From Trichoplax sp. H2 (Eukaryota > Placozoa > Uniplacotomia > Trichoplacea), in the NCBI GenBank assembly GCA_003344405.1, contig NOWV01000022.1, positions 186,001 through 250,000 on the forward strand: a stretch of 64,000 bases of DNA, written 5' to 3'. The translations under genes and the position numbers were made by a program. The notes under the pieces are model-generated. The model had not been told where the DNA came from and ran no database searches. It worked only from the letters and a program-made list of their open reading frames with translations. This document shows positions 14,196 through 27,663 of the stretch, piece after piece (within the stretch, counting starts at the first letter, position 1; every line of letters starts with the position of its first letter).

Positions 14196-16255
14196 AGACT
14201 GATTTACTGTGACTATATATTATATATTGTATTATTTCTAATTCGATTAATAATATGTTAGATTACGTTATTTTTGGTCATATGGTTTTGATATTTCCTC
14301 CCCTTTGTCAAGTCAAGTATAGGCGTCTTTTCGTAACCGATGTACTAGCCCAGACCTCCAAAGTACACCGGGTATACTGACTGTACTGTATGCGAACTGC
14401 ATTCAAATTAATTAGTCTTTGACTTTGACTGTCTAACATATCATAAAAAACAAGGAATTTTTAATACTTGGGATATATTTGAACACTTGGCATATACTGC
14501 ATTTTATGTTATTGAACTATGAGTTGATTTTATAATTTTTTTTTTATCGTCCGTACAAGTGTGCAAGTACTGCAAACTATTTGTATCCTACAGTACATGG
14601 AACAGGATTATCTTTGTACTCTTTTTATTGATTAGTATAGTACGGTCAATCTTGAGGGAGGGGATATATTTACTTGAGAGGCACCTGATCCTGGCATAGT
14701 ATAATTGGTACTGCCTAGAATTCCAAATATACGCGATTAAGAGACTCTAGCAATTGCTTCATAACGCTAAATCAATCAATCAATTGCAGTTATTATTGTA
14801 TTTTTTTATTTAGGTTTATTTTAATAGATAGATTTGATAGTCTATGATGCAGACTGGATTAGCAAAATTTCTAAATTTATTGATGAATCTTGCATCACAA
14901 CTATATTTGCTTATCCTTGGTATTGGTGTTCTAAAATTTCTTATTTTTAGTAAGAGCTGGCTTTAAATTAATAAATTACTATCCTTCTGATGATCATGAG
15001 GCAATAAAATCACAAATTTAGTAGTCTACTTTTTTTTCTGATACAGTTAGTAGATAGTAATATTGGTGACTGATAATGCTACTGAAAGGAATATGCGTTT
15101 ACAGTATTCTTGAATTTCACTAACTGAAATTGCCGTTCTTCTTTGCTGAATTTAGAATTATTGAATTGAATTAAAGAATGAATTATAGTTCTTCACTTAT
15201 TTATATCAAGTTTGGATAGCATAAACGTTACTTACTCGCGGCAGAAGAACGCAAAAATTCAGAAAAGGTAAATGGCGTTGAATAATATCAAGTTGACCTC
15301 AATACTTGCGTACGGGTGTATTACTACGAGTATTAATCGGCTATTCGATAACGGCGACAACAAGAATGGGAGCATTCTTGTTACTTATCATGAATCTACT
15401 ATTGAGTTAATATGTAGGAATATTAATTGAAATTTAACTTCACTCTTGACATCTTGCTTGTAATGATACTAGTTCGCATTACTATTGAGATTGAGATTGA
15501 ATTCAGTAGACTAACTTATGATTGTCACATTATATCAATACGCTATGCTAACGATTGGATGCAATTGAAGGCTTTCTTTCCCTTATATACAATTTACTAT
15601 AACTACTCTTTTAACTTAATATCATAATAGCGTAGTTATGTTTATTCTACCTTTATTTTTACACCTACTGTACGTTTCTAGAGTGTATTAGCTAAACTGT
15701 TGAAGTTTCCTCCAACGTAATAGTTCTATTCCAAATCATATTCGTAATATCAGTTTGATTTAATTTTATAATCATGCTATCTGTAAACATACACTAACCT
15801 TTAATTATAACTAATCTACCTTACTATTAGTATAAAAAAGTAATCTTTTTATCTAATGATATCCAGGTAAAGCTAACAATTTTCATTTCTTAAATTTATT
15901 TTATTCCTCGTTAGGCAATTGGAGGAAGTTTGGCTTTTATTAACAGCAACATTAATATACGTATATATATTTACTAGCCCAACAGGAGATTCGTAGCGGA
16001 GTAGTATCAGATTAACTAAATTGAAAATATTTCTATCAATAGCGACTTACAAGTATCAAGGTAAGAGGTTAAAAATCGAAATAAAGCATAGCTTATTTTT
16101 TTCAAAGTTTTACTTTAATCAATGAGATGGATTTATAGAGAATAGGCTGTTGTAAAAAAATTGTATATTTTGAAATTTGACTTTTGACCATCTCAATAAT
16201 TAAATTCATAACAAAGATTGTAGATCTAAACTAAATAAAGATCGAAAAATTAATC

Positions 16256-19200
16256 ATGGGAAGTGGATCATCGACTTGCGCAAGTGATAAATCGGTTGAG
16301 ATAAAATTAAAAGTGAAAGGCAGCAGCTCCATACCAATTCGTAGACCGTCTGCCATCTTAAATGCAGAAATTAATACAAAGCATTTAACTATTAACCCTA
16401 CCACGGCTTATCGATTAGCAGTAGCAGCTCAAGGCGGTACTGTGAGCACTACCAATACTGGCAATAACTTACCTAAAAAGAATAAAAATCGGATAGTACG
16501 TAATCAAAAGTATCAAAAACCTCATTTTGAAATCTTTAAAGCTAGCAATGGTGAAGAATACACTATTTTTGTGAGAACTGACAGTCATAGATTCTATATC
16601 AATTGCATTACTCAGGTAAGGAGATAATAAAAAAATTACGTGCAATAGCTATCTAAATGAAAGACGAATATTGTCTTTATTTACGATATTAAATATTATT
16701 TTGTCTATGACGATGCCTGATATCGTAAAATCATACTTATTGCTTTCAGCCGATTACATTTTTCACACAATCCAGTGCAGTAGAACTTCTCATCATATAT
16801 AAGTAGTGGCTTTTCTTATACACAATACTTGTACATTGATATCATACAGGATAGTACTGTCCACAAACATGCGATTTTGTTTTTTATGCGCGTATTTTAT
16901 CAATATAATGTAATGCACCTTTATTGCTGTATTTATTTGTTATATTATATTCATTTACTGTTTAATTGTATTGATTGTTAGATAATTGCTTTACTGCTAA
17001 GCTTCCATATTTTTATCTCTTAAATATCAAAAATGGACCGAAGGTTTTATCTGCATACTATAACATTAGAAGAACATAGTTAACTATTAATCAACAACTC
17101 CACAAGTTACAATTATCCGTATCGAAACAATTACGCTAGCATCTTATTAGCGATTAGCGGCAATTTTTTTGAATTCATCGTATTTTTCTATCCTATACTC
17201 ACATATCTAACTTCCTACATAAGAAGCTATGATCAATTTCTATAATTAAATATACCGTATATCGCTTTTCGCTCTCCTTATAATCCTTTATAATACAGTC
17301 TACCAGCTATCTCTTTTGATAATTTACAGGTACCAGCTGTATTAGAATAACAAATAAGGATTAAGTTACCTTGTTTAGTCTACTATTATTTTCTGTACTC
17401 TTCATAAATCCTACTCCGAATGCCTAGTATTTTCAAAGATTAAGGATCACGGTTTCCAAAGTAGTATCTTAAGTTTTATTGATAAATGATCTCCATGACT
17501 GCATATAGGTCTTTATTGAAAAGTCTTTTCATCTGTTGTCAAATACTGATAACATGACAAATTTAATAATACAATTTTTCTTTATTGACTTTTAAAAGAA
17601 TACTCCGCATCATTATCAATCTACATTATAAAGGAACATTTTTTTACGCTTTAAAGTAAATTAATGTCCAAGACTGCATTTGCCAATAATTTAATTGCTG
17701 ATTAGATAGCTAATTGGAGTTAAATAAGATAGGCTTTAGAAGGGACATTGGCTCATACATCGATTCATACATTTACGTATCTCATGTAGCTATCAGGCTG
17801 TAATGCAAGAGAATACTTTTGTACGCTTGAAATTAAGTCGATATCAAAAGATTGCACAGACTATTAATTTAACTACTAACTAGAGAGCCGACAGGAATTA
17901 AATAAGATCCGTAAATTAACTTTAGAACGGATATTGACTAATTAATACTCCTGAAGTACAACAATATAATAATACAGGATGTACAACGTAGTCTTGTTAA
18001 TGTTTGTTTTCATCTCTTTAAACTGCTATGAAATAATTCTATATGTAAAAATTTTAGTCAAAAGGGAATTGAAACGTATTCTTAGTTTAATTTATGTAGT
18101 TCATTATCTAAGCTTATTTAATGATATTAGAGGCTTCTAGTATACGCGTATGGATATGACACGTATCTACAAGAACAAAAAAATTATAATATACAGTACG
18201 TGTTCTTCGTACACTAGGCTTGATGAGTTTGTAGCCTTTGTAAAAGGTATTTATTTAATCATGCATCTGTAAAGAAAAATAAAAAAGTTATTGTTTTATA
18301 TTGGATTGATAATAATTTAATTAGATCATGATGATTGATAAAAACGGATTGATTTTGAGATTTCTCTTCTCGAAAGTATTGATGGCAATGATGTAATTAA
18401 GAAATTAGATAATGATATGAATATAATATGATTGGAGTTGAGACTGTGTGAGAAGTTAGGCTCTGTTGCAGCTAAAGACAAATTTTATTAAGTATGATAA
18501 AAATGATCACTTTCCTTATGCTTTTAGGTACAAAACACACGCGTGTATATGTATGTACATACATGTACTGTTTGTACGCCTATTACAAGGGTACATTGAT
18601 GATTGCTAACAAAAAAGTAAATTAGTTTATTAATTTAAGGAGATTTTATTTTATCCACTGTGTAGAGTATTTTAATACTCTGGGTTCTAGTAATTCGAAT
18701 GCAAAATGCTTAAATACCATTTTCCTCGCTTGTAGTCCATTTGTTCAGCTTAGATTTTGCGTTACCTTTAATGATCTCTATAATTCATTACGAAAATTTT
18801 TAATTTGCAATCTTTGCACGATATTTATGAAATTAATGAGCCTATCGCACGAATTAGTCATTTCTTGAACTGTTATGGAGTGAGTAGATTAATTTATCTG
18901 ATCCAACGTGGTATAATTTGTAGTGAAAATTTCTGTCTAGGTTGGTACGATACACTCAATTTTTGGTTAAGGTGTTATTTATCTAGAAAAGATGCCTGTT
19001 CATTTATATATTGTTATCAAGTGATTAATGAAGATAGAAAGAGACTCTTTTATTTTGCATGCTTTTATGGTTAAATAATAGATGTAAAAATTACAAGGCT
19101 AGATTTTTATTATGGGAATCATTTATTTTTGTGCCGCTTCCGAAATGAAGAAGTATGTATCTAGCATGGGTTTTATAGGGTGAATACAGACTATAGAATG

Positions 19201-21857
19201 ATTTATTATTTATTAACAGTGAGATCAAAGGTAATAACTACAAAAGTGTACTTGAAAAGATTTTAATTGGAGATGCTATTTAATTAAACGAATCGAGACA
19301 GCCGATTTGACTTTTACTTTCGTTCACATTTGCACGAGATGATCTATTGTATACTTATCTTCATTACCTTCGATACGGACTGGTATAATTGGCTGACTTA
19401 AATAGCGGAGAAAGTAGTAATTAATTTATTGTTAATTACACACTACATCTATACCGATAAATGTATTTATGTAGCTACCCTTAAATCGATGAAATAATAT
19501 TCTGAAAGGTCTGCGTGAATATTATTTCAAGATTAAATCATTTTATACAATGCTAAATGTTGATATATTTTTAGTTTACCAGCTCTTTCTGATCATAAAC
19601 TAGTGTCTTGACTATTATCAGCACTGCAGATATTACTATAAACATATAAGTTACTTGTATAGTAGTCTTTTAATGTTTATTAACCTATATTTCGTCTTTT
19701 GATAGGAATGGAAACCTATTGACTCGTCATGGTATGATCATGGGACATTTTTTGCCTGCGAGCAACATGAAGCGGAGGTAAAGTGACTATCATTTACGAA
19801 AAATGTAATTATGATATCATTTAATGGTAAATCAACGACTAGCATAAATATATAGTACATTATATGGCTTGTTATCCTCTTTTATAAGGAATACATGGTA
19901 TAAATTTTTACTGAACCATAAAGTGGTCGCGAAATTTATTAATACCCTAGTAACTATCTTAAGTCATTAAATTGCGCCAAAATCTGATGCTACGGGAAAT
20001 TTTTTAGTATTGTATAACGAAACTAATTTTAAAGAATCCTTGAAATTTTGGATAATACTGTCCTAGACGTGATCTAGAAACTGTCAAATTTTTTAGTATT
20101 GTATATCGAAACTAATTTTATAGAATCCTTGAAATTTTGGACAATACTGTCATAGACATAATCTAGAAACTGTCAATCTTCATTGTTCGTCAACTGACTG
20201 CCTGTTCTTTATGATATAGTGTAGTAGTTGCTGTAATATCTTATTTAAAAATAATTTAAATTTATGAGGTGTTGGCATATCTAGAATTTAAATATCATTA
20301 GTTATTCACTCTAGCGTTAAAAATTAGATAAAACACTCTACATTATCATTAATTACTTCTAAAATATTGAAAATAACGTAGAATACTAGTAGTGTATCAC
20401 TTGTGAGTAGCTAAGCTTTAATAATATCATGATATACGAGTACGCAGAATACTATTATTATATTAGCCATTATAATGGTATTTTCTCATTGTTGTTGCTT
20501 TAATCAACAATTGCGGCTATTCATTTTAACATGAACTCCTTTTATTTCAATGAAGCGATAATGTTATTTGTGTCGTGGAGGTTACTCTACTTTAATTTTA
20601 GATTATGAATCATAAGGCACATTTCGTAGCCGTATTGATCGGTTATTACAGTGACATGAAAATATGTGAATAACTTTGTTTGAAATAAAAGAGTTTATTT
20701 TTATTTCGCTTCCTTTTAGCAATCCTATCTGAGGTGTAGGCTGTTATCGGAAGAGAGAAAGAAACAAGACTTACTAGATATGGTAAAATTTGCCTTATAT
20801 ATGCAGTTTACAATGCCCAGTTTAAACCGGTATCTGATCTAACCATGACTATTTTTACTCCACTAAAGTTTGAACTTCAAATTCATTTTAATAGGTTGAT
20901 CTATTGCAACGCAAACTAGATGGGCAACAAGTTAATAGTGAGGTATAAAAGATTTTATTTCGGTTGTATTGATAGTATCCTATATTAGATTATGTTCCAC
21001 TACTTCCTTTATGATATCAATATTTAATTGTAATTAATTCTGAATACCTGCCATTGCGTTTTTCTGGTGTGACTCAGGATGAAAAGCCCAAAGTGAAAAA
21101 CCCGATAATTCGTCATTTGCTGCCAAATGATAGCGGTAATTTAGCGGATATATTGAAAATTTTTATTTCAAAGAGGGCTCTTTAAAATACACATTAAGCG
21201 TGTATTATAAGAATCGATAAAGAGCCTGTTTAAATAAGCGTTATAGTATATTTTAATGGCTCAGTTTTATCATCAATATAAATTTTATAGAAGTAGAAAT
21301 GGTTCCATATAAGCTACTTCTATGAGCTTAAAAGAATTTCATAGGTTATTAATGGTGGTTTATCATTGCATTTTAAATCATAATTTAAATCTAATTATTT
21401 CATGCATTAGCGGATGATGTAGACTTACGGTCTGAAAGAATTGGATCTGGTGGTAGTATGTTACGAGAAAAGATCGCTTTATTAGAAGATAAATTAGAAT
21501 TAACTATGTGTAAAGTAAGTAATAATGAAAAGCTCTAAATTTAATGCAATGGACGATTTACTTTTCTTCTGTAGTAATTTATAAAATAATAGATTATAGT
21601 GATTTGTAATTCAATATCTATGCAAAGAATCTACGTTTATAAGTTAAGTAAGAAATCAAAATTCATTAAGCAACGGCGTTATGACTGATATTTGGTGATA
21701 ACGTTTTACATTTTAGGTCTGCTTTGAAAACGAATTGGAAATTGTTTTAATTCCTTGTAAGCATATGGTTACGTGTACAAGTTGCGCTGAACAATTGATT
21801 ATATGTCCAACATGTAGAGCTCCTATTATCGCGCGAGATCGCGTGTATCGAAGTTAA
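16256..21857 (+). CDS. Coiled-coil protein with an IAP-type C-terminal RING finger; possible N-myristoylated E3 ligase
   Basis: Seven exons, 16256-16615, 19706-19777, 20720-20782, 20895-20942, 21078-21135, 21411-21514 and 21717-21857, give 281 residues in frame. The N-terminus MGSGSS fits an N-myristoylation signal. Residues about 100-145 (YTIF...FYINCITQEWKPID) faintly resemble a WW module, with the first Trp missing. Residues about 145-235 are charged and heptad-like, probably coiled coil. The C-terminus is a C3HC4 RING: Cys234, Cys237, Cys249, His251, Cys255, Cys258, Cys265 and Cys268, with the first CxxC split across the last intron. Its text (IVLIPCKHMVTC...CPTCRAPI...RVYRS) is closest to the RINGs that end IAP proteins, but no BIR domain is present. 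A ubiquitin-ligase role is inferred from the RING; I do not recognise the orthologue. The 3.1-kb first intron could hide another exon, though the phases already match. Confidence 0.8.
16616..19705 (+). other. Large first intron of the RING-finger gene
   Basis: It runs from the CAG|GTAAGG donor to the GATAG|GAA acceptor. I found no exon that fits phase 0 on both sides. An 89-codon open frame at 18805-19074 has no recognisable motif or good flanking splice sites and is treated as chance. A TACGCGTA copy lies at 18143-18150. Confidence 0.55.
19997..20174. repeat. Direct tandem duplication, 89-bp unit, in an intron
   Basis: Two nearly identical 89-bp copies (19997-20085 and 20086-20174) lie in the second intron of the RING-finger gene, differing at only a few bases. 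Both begin AAATTTTTTAGTATTG and end CTAGAAACTGTCA. The close match suggests a recent duplication. Confidence 0.9.
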
Positions 21858-24800
21858 TTGGGACTGTAGTTACCATTTCTTAATATCGTATACCATGTAG
21901 GTATTCATCTAACAAAAGAATTTAGTCTTAAAAAAGGATTTGGCTTATCATCACCTCTGATCTGTAATCTACAGCATGAATTTGGTACGTAATGCGATCA
22001 AATACGAATAGAATTAGAATAGGATTCAGTTTTTTGGTTCCTACTACGTCTAAAGGATAAAACATCGAAAATAATAAGATAGATAGAAGACTAATTTTTT
22101 AAAAGATGGTATCGACTGTGTGTATACACCATGGATCATTAAAAATGATTCATATATAGGATTATAAATATTTAAAAGTCAAAATGAAACTGCTTGGAAC
22201 TCCAAATCATTTTTAATATAGCATAACTAGTATAATCATAATTATGCAGGTTGCGATGATATACAGTACAATGTTTAAACAATTTTTTTCTTAAAAATGT
22301 TTATGATGTCTTGCGCTACTTATTGAGCAGGAGTTAAAAATGTTCTTACAAATTTGATCACAAATTATCGACCAGTTCTACTTGAATGTAAATCATGGTA
22401 AATAATTGACTATTTTAATTATAAACTATGTTATTATAGTTATTAGTTAATCAAGTCAAAGAACTTTCGGCTATTTTATCGTACGTTATCTCATGACGAA
22501 GCCTTACAAAAGATTAATAATTTACTGTGATAAATTTCGTTTTCATGTACTGTAGTCTAACCCATGTATGATTATCACTAGCCTATAATGATATTTAATT
22601 ATTTAACATGAAAAGATCGTACTAGATCAATAATAATAATTATATTTAAATTTTGATTAATTTATATGCTTCCTTCCTAGTCTTACATGAATATTAAATA
22701 ATAGAGAACATATTTCGTTATTAATAGCATTGCTACTTTCCTATTATCGTTTCAGAACTTATTCTGCTGTACTCCATTCTATTGACTATTATATTGATTA
22801 TTGTTAGCATATCTTGAAATCTATATTTAAAGTATACATCTTGCTTTAAAAATGATGTTCACATTTTTTAGATTGCTTTCTTTGAAGTTGATATACTTAT
22901 TAGAATGTCAGATGCTTGATCAAGCACAGTTAAGATAGTGCTGTTCTTAATTCTTATTATTTATACTCATTTATGGATGGAGAACTATCATTTTTAATAC
23001 GGTTCTGTAACTTTCTTTCTTAATTATTTTGGAAAGGAAGGTTTAGATATTCTAATAGCATGCTGTACAATATCTAAGATGTATGGCATATAATAGATTT
23101 TACCTATAAATTGCATGAATGATGATGAAATTATAAGATACTACATTGATATATCGATGTATAAAATTGTAAAATCAAGCCTTATCACTAACAACCAATG
23201 TGAGAAATTTTGATTTCCCTTTTAAAATGTATTTAAACCTTTCCGACTGTAAAATTGGAATAAGTCTGAATAAAAAATTGAAATTTTTGAAATTGGTAGC
23301 GCTATAAAGTATGTCATCATTGCATACTCTTATCTAGTTAAGGTGATGATCCGATTTAGTAATTATAAGACAGTAAAGTGGGGCTCTGTAAGTGTAAATT
23401 ATAATGTTATATTAATTGCTTAAAGATCTATTAGGTGCTTGTAAATATATTTGTTGCAGTGATACTACACGCTAGTGCATTTTATTTCTGTGCTTAAGTT
23501 ACGACTCAACTAGATATGCATACTGATGATCCTAGCAATATACTCGTAAAGATCTTTCGCACAACAATGTACTGTATGTAGGTGCGGCTAACACCTATAA
23601 AAAGAGATCTATTATTCGCATAATCTTTTTCTCTCCACGCACTTGCATACATCTAGATGAAACGTGGTATCGTAAAGATTTATAATATGTTATTTTTTAT
23701 AATGCACAAAGTGCATGCGCTATAATGACTCAATATTTATCATTTACTTGTTGTCTGAATTATAGTACTCACAGTTCTACTTGTGAATATGAAGTAATTA
23801 AAAGTTTATGGTCAATATACATTGGTTAATCAACAGGTGGAAGACTAATATATAATACTAAATACAGTATGGTATTGCTACAGCAGCATGGCTTTAGACT
23901 TGAATCTATCGAGCTCATCACTACTCCCTCCAAGATTTAATCTAACATTGCATTAAATGCAGAAAAAATTTCTGCTGAGCCAACTACTAATTATGAATGG
24001 TGCTATCATAACATAGTATCTTTTCTTTTCGTAGCTTTAACGGTGGACATGGGTGATAATTCGAGCGTAAATGTAGAAACTGTCGCCTATAAAATATGCA
24101 GCAAAGTGATATAGCATAGAACAGTCCAACGACTAATAATACGCGTAAGATTTTTCAAAACTTTGTAAAGGCTTTATGTATAAATTGTACTTTGCCCAAT
24201 TGCTTAAATTACCTGTAATAATTTATTAGGACAGATGGATAGATTACCTTTTATACGGTATACAAACATAAAATTGCGTAATCAACGGCACAACAGTTTC
24301 TTCAACATAGTCTGACTTAGATAGAATATAGTTTCTATAGTTTATTTCCGTTGATGTCATCTTCTTTTATAATTAAGGTCTTTAGGGAATTCCTTTGATA
24401 GATTACCTTCGAATTACAAGCAATTGACAAGTCGCATATAAACTGCAATGAATGGAGATGATACATGTGCTATTGATAAAACAGCGAGGTGCCGATTCGG
24501 AATGTAGCAATAACAGCTTATGAAATTCTAGATATTTTTGTCTTCAATAATGGACCCTTATAGGTCGACGTGGAAGCGAGTTGATTTAAATCCTCTAGGA
24601 CAGCAGGTCTATACGTCGTCTAAAAAAAAGCTGAGTCAGACCAAGGGCTATCTATAGCTCTACCATAATGCACTGTAGTAGTAATCAATTGCAGTTAAAA
24701 TGGTAATCGAAGATGATAGTTAATACTATGGAATGCATGCTACCATTGAAAAATTATCGTTCTAATCTCTAGACGATTTCATTATTGTTATTCAATTTGC

Positions 24801-27315
24801 AGTACGATTCTATATTGCTTGTCGGCGATTATTAGTACTGTACTACATAGGGTGGTAGTTTATTTGATAGTTCATTTTAAGACTCGATTATTAATTCATT
24901 ACCAAATGGCGACGGGAAAAGCAATTCATTAACAATTTCATTGCTGTATGTTTCAATAAATGTATCCAAAACTACGTCAAAATGTTATGGGTAGCGTTAG
25001 TAGTCTAAGCTTTATATGCTTGGTTCTTCTTGTGCTGTAGCAGAGTTATAGTAATAGAAATAGAAAGAAATATGATCTAAGATAGAATGAACTGCAGAAG
25101 ACATAGATAAATATTGGAATGTAATTTGGGGGTCTCTTCCAAATTTTCTCCTCATATTGATTATTTATATGAATAATATATGTCTGATGATTGCATAGCT
25201 TTCATTGGCGTTATTTTTTAGCGGGACACAATAATTATTTATATGATTTACTACCGCACTTGATATGAAGGCAATAAAGTTATTTGTATATTCAAAGAAC
25301 TGATTTATTTAAACATCACAGTCATGTCTAGTCACTTCAAGCCTGTATTCATTCGTTACTATCGATTTTTCTGAATTCTATTTTTGATAGATTAGAATCG
25401 TTTGTAACAAGCTTGAGATATATTATACAACATGGACGAATAGAATAAATAAAATCATACGATTTACAATATCGTAATCATTATTACTGACAACATTCCA
25501 TTTTTTTTCCTCCTCGTTTTGCAGATTTTATTTTGACAGTAGGATAGACATGAGGAAAGTAGGTGGTACTATTCCAGTTAATCTACGTCCATATTAGATA
25601 TCTGTAGAATTAAGCTATACCAGTAGCGTAGCAATGGTCTTACTAAAAAGATAGATTAACATGTTCAAGGCGAATCTGTCACTATCTTCGCAATCTATGA
25701 AATAATTTAGTGACGTCAATTCCAATCAATTATATTACTAATGTTCTCCAAACTAAAGCCGATTGTTTAATTGTCATTGTAGCCATAGTAAATAGATTTA
25801 CTACTGAGTTGGTAGACAATACCGGTAATTACAGAAACAGATCAATTACTATTTTCAATCTATGTTCAATCATGTTCTATTTCCCATACAGACATTTACG
25901 ATAGAGTTGTCTTGGTGCGATAGAAAATCGAGCTAATAAATAGAGTAAAGCAGAATAGAATAGAAAAACGTATTGAGAATAGATGCAAAGACTAGATGCA
26001 GTCAAAACTGTCGGGTGTCGATGCCAAAAACATATCAAACAGGATAATCAAACAATAGGGAAATCGTTTCAAAACAAGGTTATATTGTCTAAGGTTATTG
26101 ACCTTTTACATTATCGTCGGATTACTATTTTTCTGATTCGTTGTTCTTATTATTTAATTTTGGGATGTTTTTATAGGCCAGTAACAAATTTATATAGGAC
26201 GAAGTAAAAGCTTTTAAAGTATTGGTGCCATCATGGTTGGATAAACAATATAATTAAAATACATCTGCCCATTGATAGTAGAGAAGGGATGAATGAAGGC
26301 AATTAGCAAAAAAATTTGGGGCCTAGAATTAGCGATCTTCAATCTCTTACCAATCAGCAGATTGACCAGCAATGACTTGCTAAGAAGGTGAAAAAATCAT
26401 CTATAGTCTAGGCGATTTAATTGCCACATAGTGCCATATTGTTACTTAGCTACTAATGATGGCTTGGTTTAGAACTTTATTGAGCCCTTTACAACCACGA
26501 ACAAAGCATTCCTAGAGAAAAAGAATTCAATTTCTATAATGATTAAGGCCAGCATTGATAGAAGGTCATTTAGATATTAAACTAGAGCAGTCTAATTAAA
26601 ATTTTTTCCCACTCTATCCATTTTCTATAACAATATACCAAAAAACTGTATTAGACTAGGGTGAACCTAGTAATGCCAATTTTAATTACGGCAAGCAGGA
26701 AGTCATGATTAGTGTTGGTCTTTCTGACATTAATGAATCGTCGATAATACTGATTACTGTTTTAGATTCTCTATCCTGACTCCTTGAATTTACCATCTTG
26801 ATATCGCTTATGTCAAGCAGAAAATAGTCATCCATCTCCTTCTTGATGATTATCAGATAAAAAACAGGTTAGTTTTTGCAACTTGAAAAATAGATTGTTT
26901 CAATCAATAACAATAAACTGTAAATGGATGGAGTGGAATGATTCGGTGCTATCCTTAGACATACGCGTAAACTCGAATACGACTACTCTTTTGAAAATGA
27001 ATGTAAGGGTAATCTCTGCTAAATTTTAATTAACTGTGTTTTATCTTGACGATGAGACCCATTAAGGCATTGAAATTATATGTTAAAATTATTTTATGAA
27101 CTATCGCTCCCCCTATTTCTTCTTCTCCTTTTCCTGCCCTAAACTTGAGTAAAGCAAAATGGTTTAAAAAGACACAACCATGAGATTGAAATGATTGTAT
27201 TTTAATGGTAACAGGATCAAATAAAGTAACATCTATATTATTCTTAGAAAATGTCATTTTTACAGGTAGGATATTGTGTTAAAAATAAGGTGGAAATCAA
27301 AGCAAAACAGTTGCT

Positions 27316-27510
27316 ATTAGAATTATTTACGGAAAAAACTCTATTAGAGTGAATAGATTGAAAACCCAAGGGCGACGGTATACTAACACTCTTGTCTTAA
27401 TGAAAGTAAAGTAGCTACTACTAGAATCATTTTCAAAAAACTGTGAATAGATAGATTGAAAACTTAAGGGCAATGCTATACAAGCACTCTTATTAGAAAT
27501 CACCACGCCA
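27316..27510. repeat. Diverged direct repeat, ~98-bp period, two copies
   Basis: The motif GAATAGATTGAAAACCCAAG (27351 onward) recurs 98 bases later as ATAGATTGAAAACTTAAGGG, with matching flanks (AGAATTATTT/AGAATCATTT before, CACTCTTGT/CACTCTTAT after). The copies have diverged by substitutions and small gaps. Confidence 0.7.
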
Positions 27511-27663
27511 AAAAATGAAAGGATAGTGATATTATCAACGGAAAAAGTCATAAAACGATTAATTTTATACTAAATCAAAGTTTTAAACTAAAAGTTAAAT
27601 TATGTAATTATCGGAATAGTTGTGAACTATGAAAGAATATCGATAATGCAATTAAAAAATAAA

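Larger units (their letters stand above)
1935..16255. other. 14.3-kb intergenic stretch, no recognisable gene
   Basis: Open frames here are short (under about 95 codons), have no recognisable domain, and show no chain of splice sites linking protein-like segments. The first part must hold the RAB24 3' UTR. From about 10.9 to 14.6 kb the base composition becomes less AT-biased and includes a perfect hairpin (11041-11071) and several clusters of TACTGTAC-type palindromes, listed separately. An (AAT)n run lies near 12269-12284. Three copies of TACGCGTA lie at 8711, 9622 and 13995. The remainder looks like plain AT-rich sequence. Confidence 0.6.

Noticed and set aside
18805-19074. 89-codon open frame inside the RING-gene intron
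   Set aside because: No recognisable motif, no convincing splice sites in matching phase, and the flanking exons already join in frame without it.
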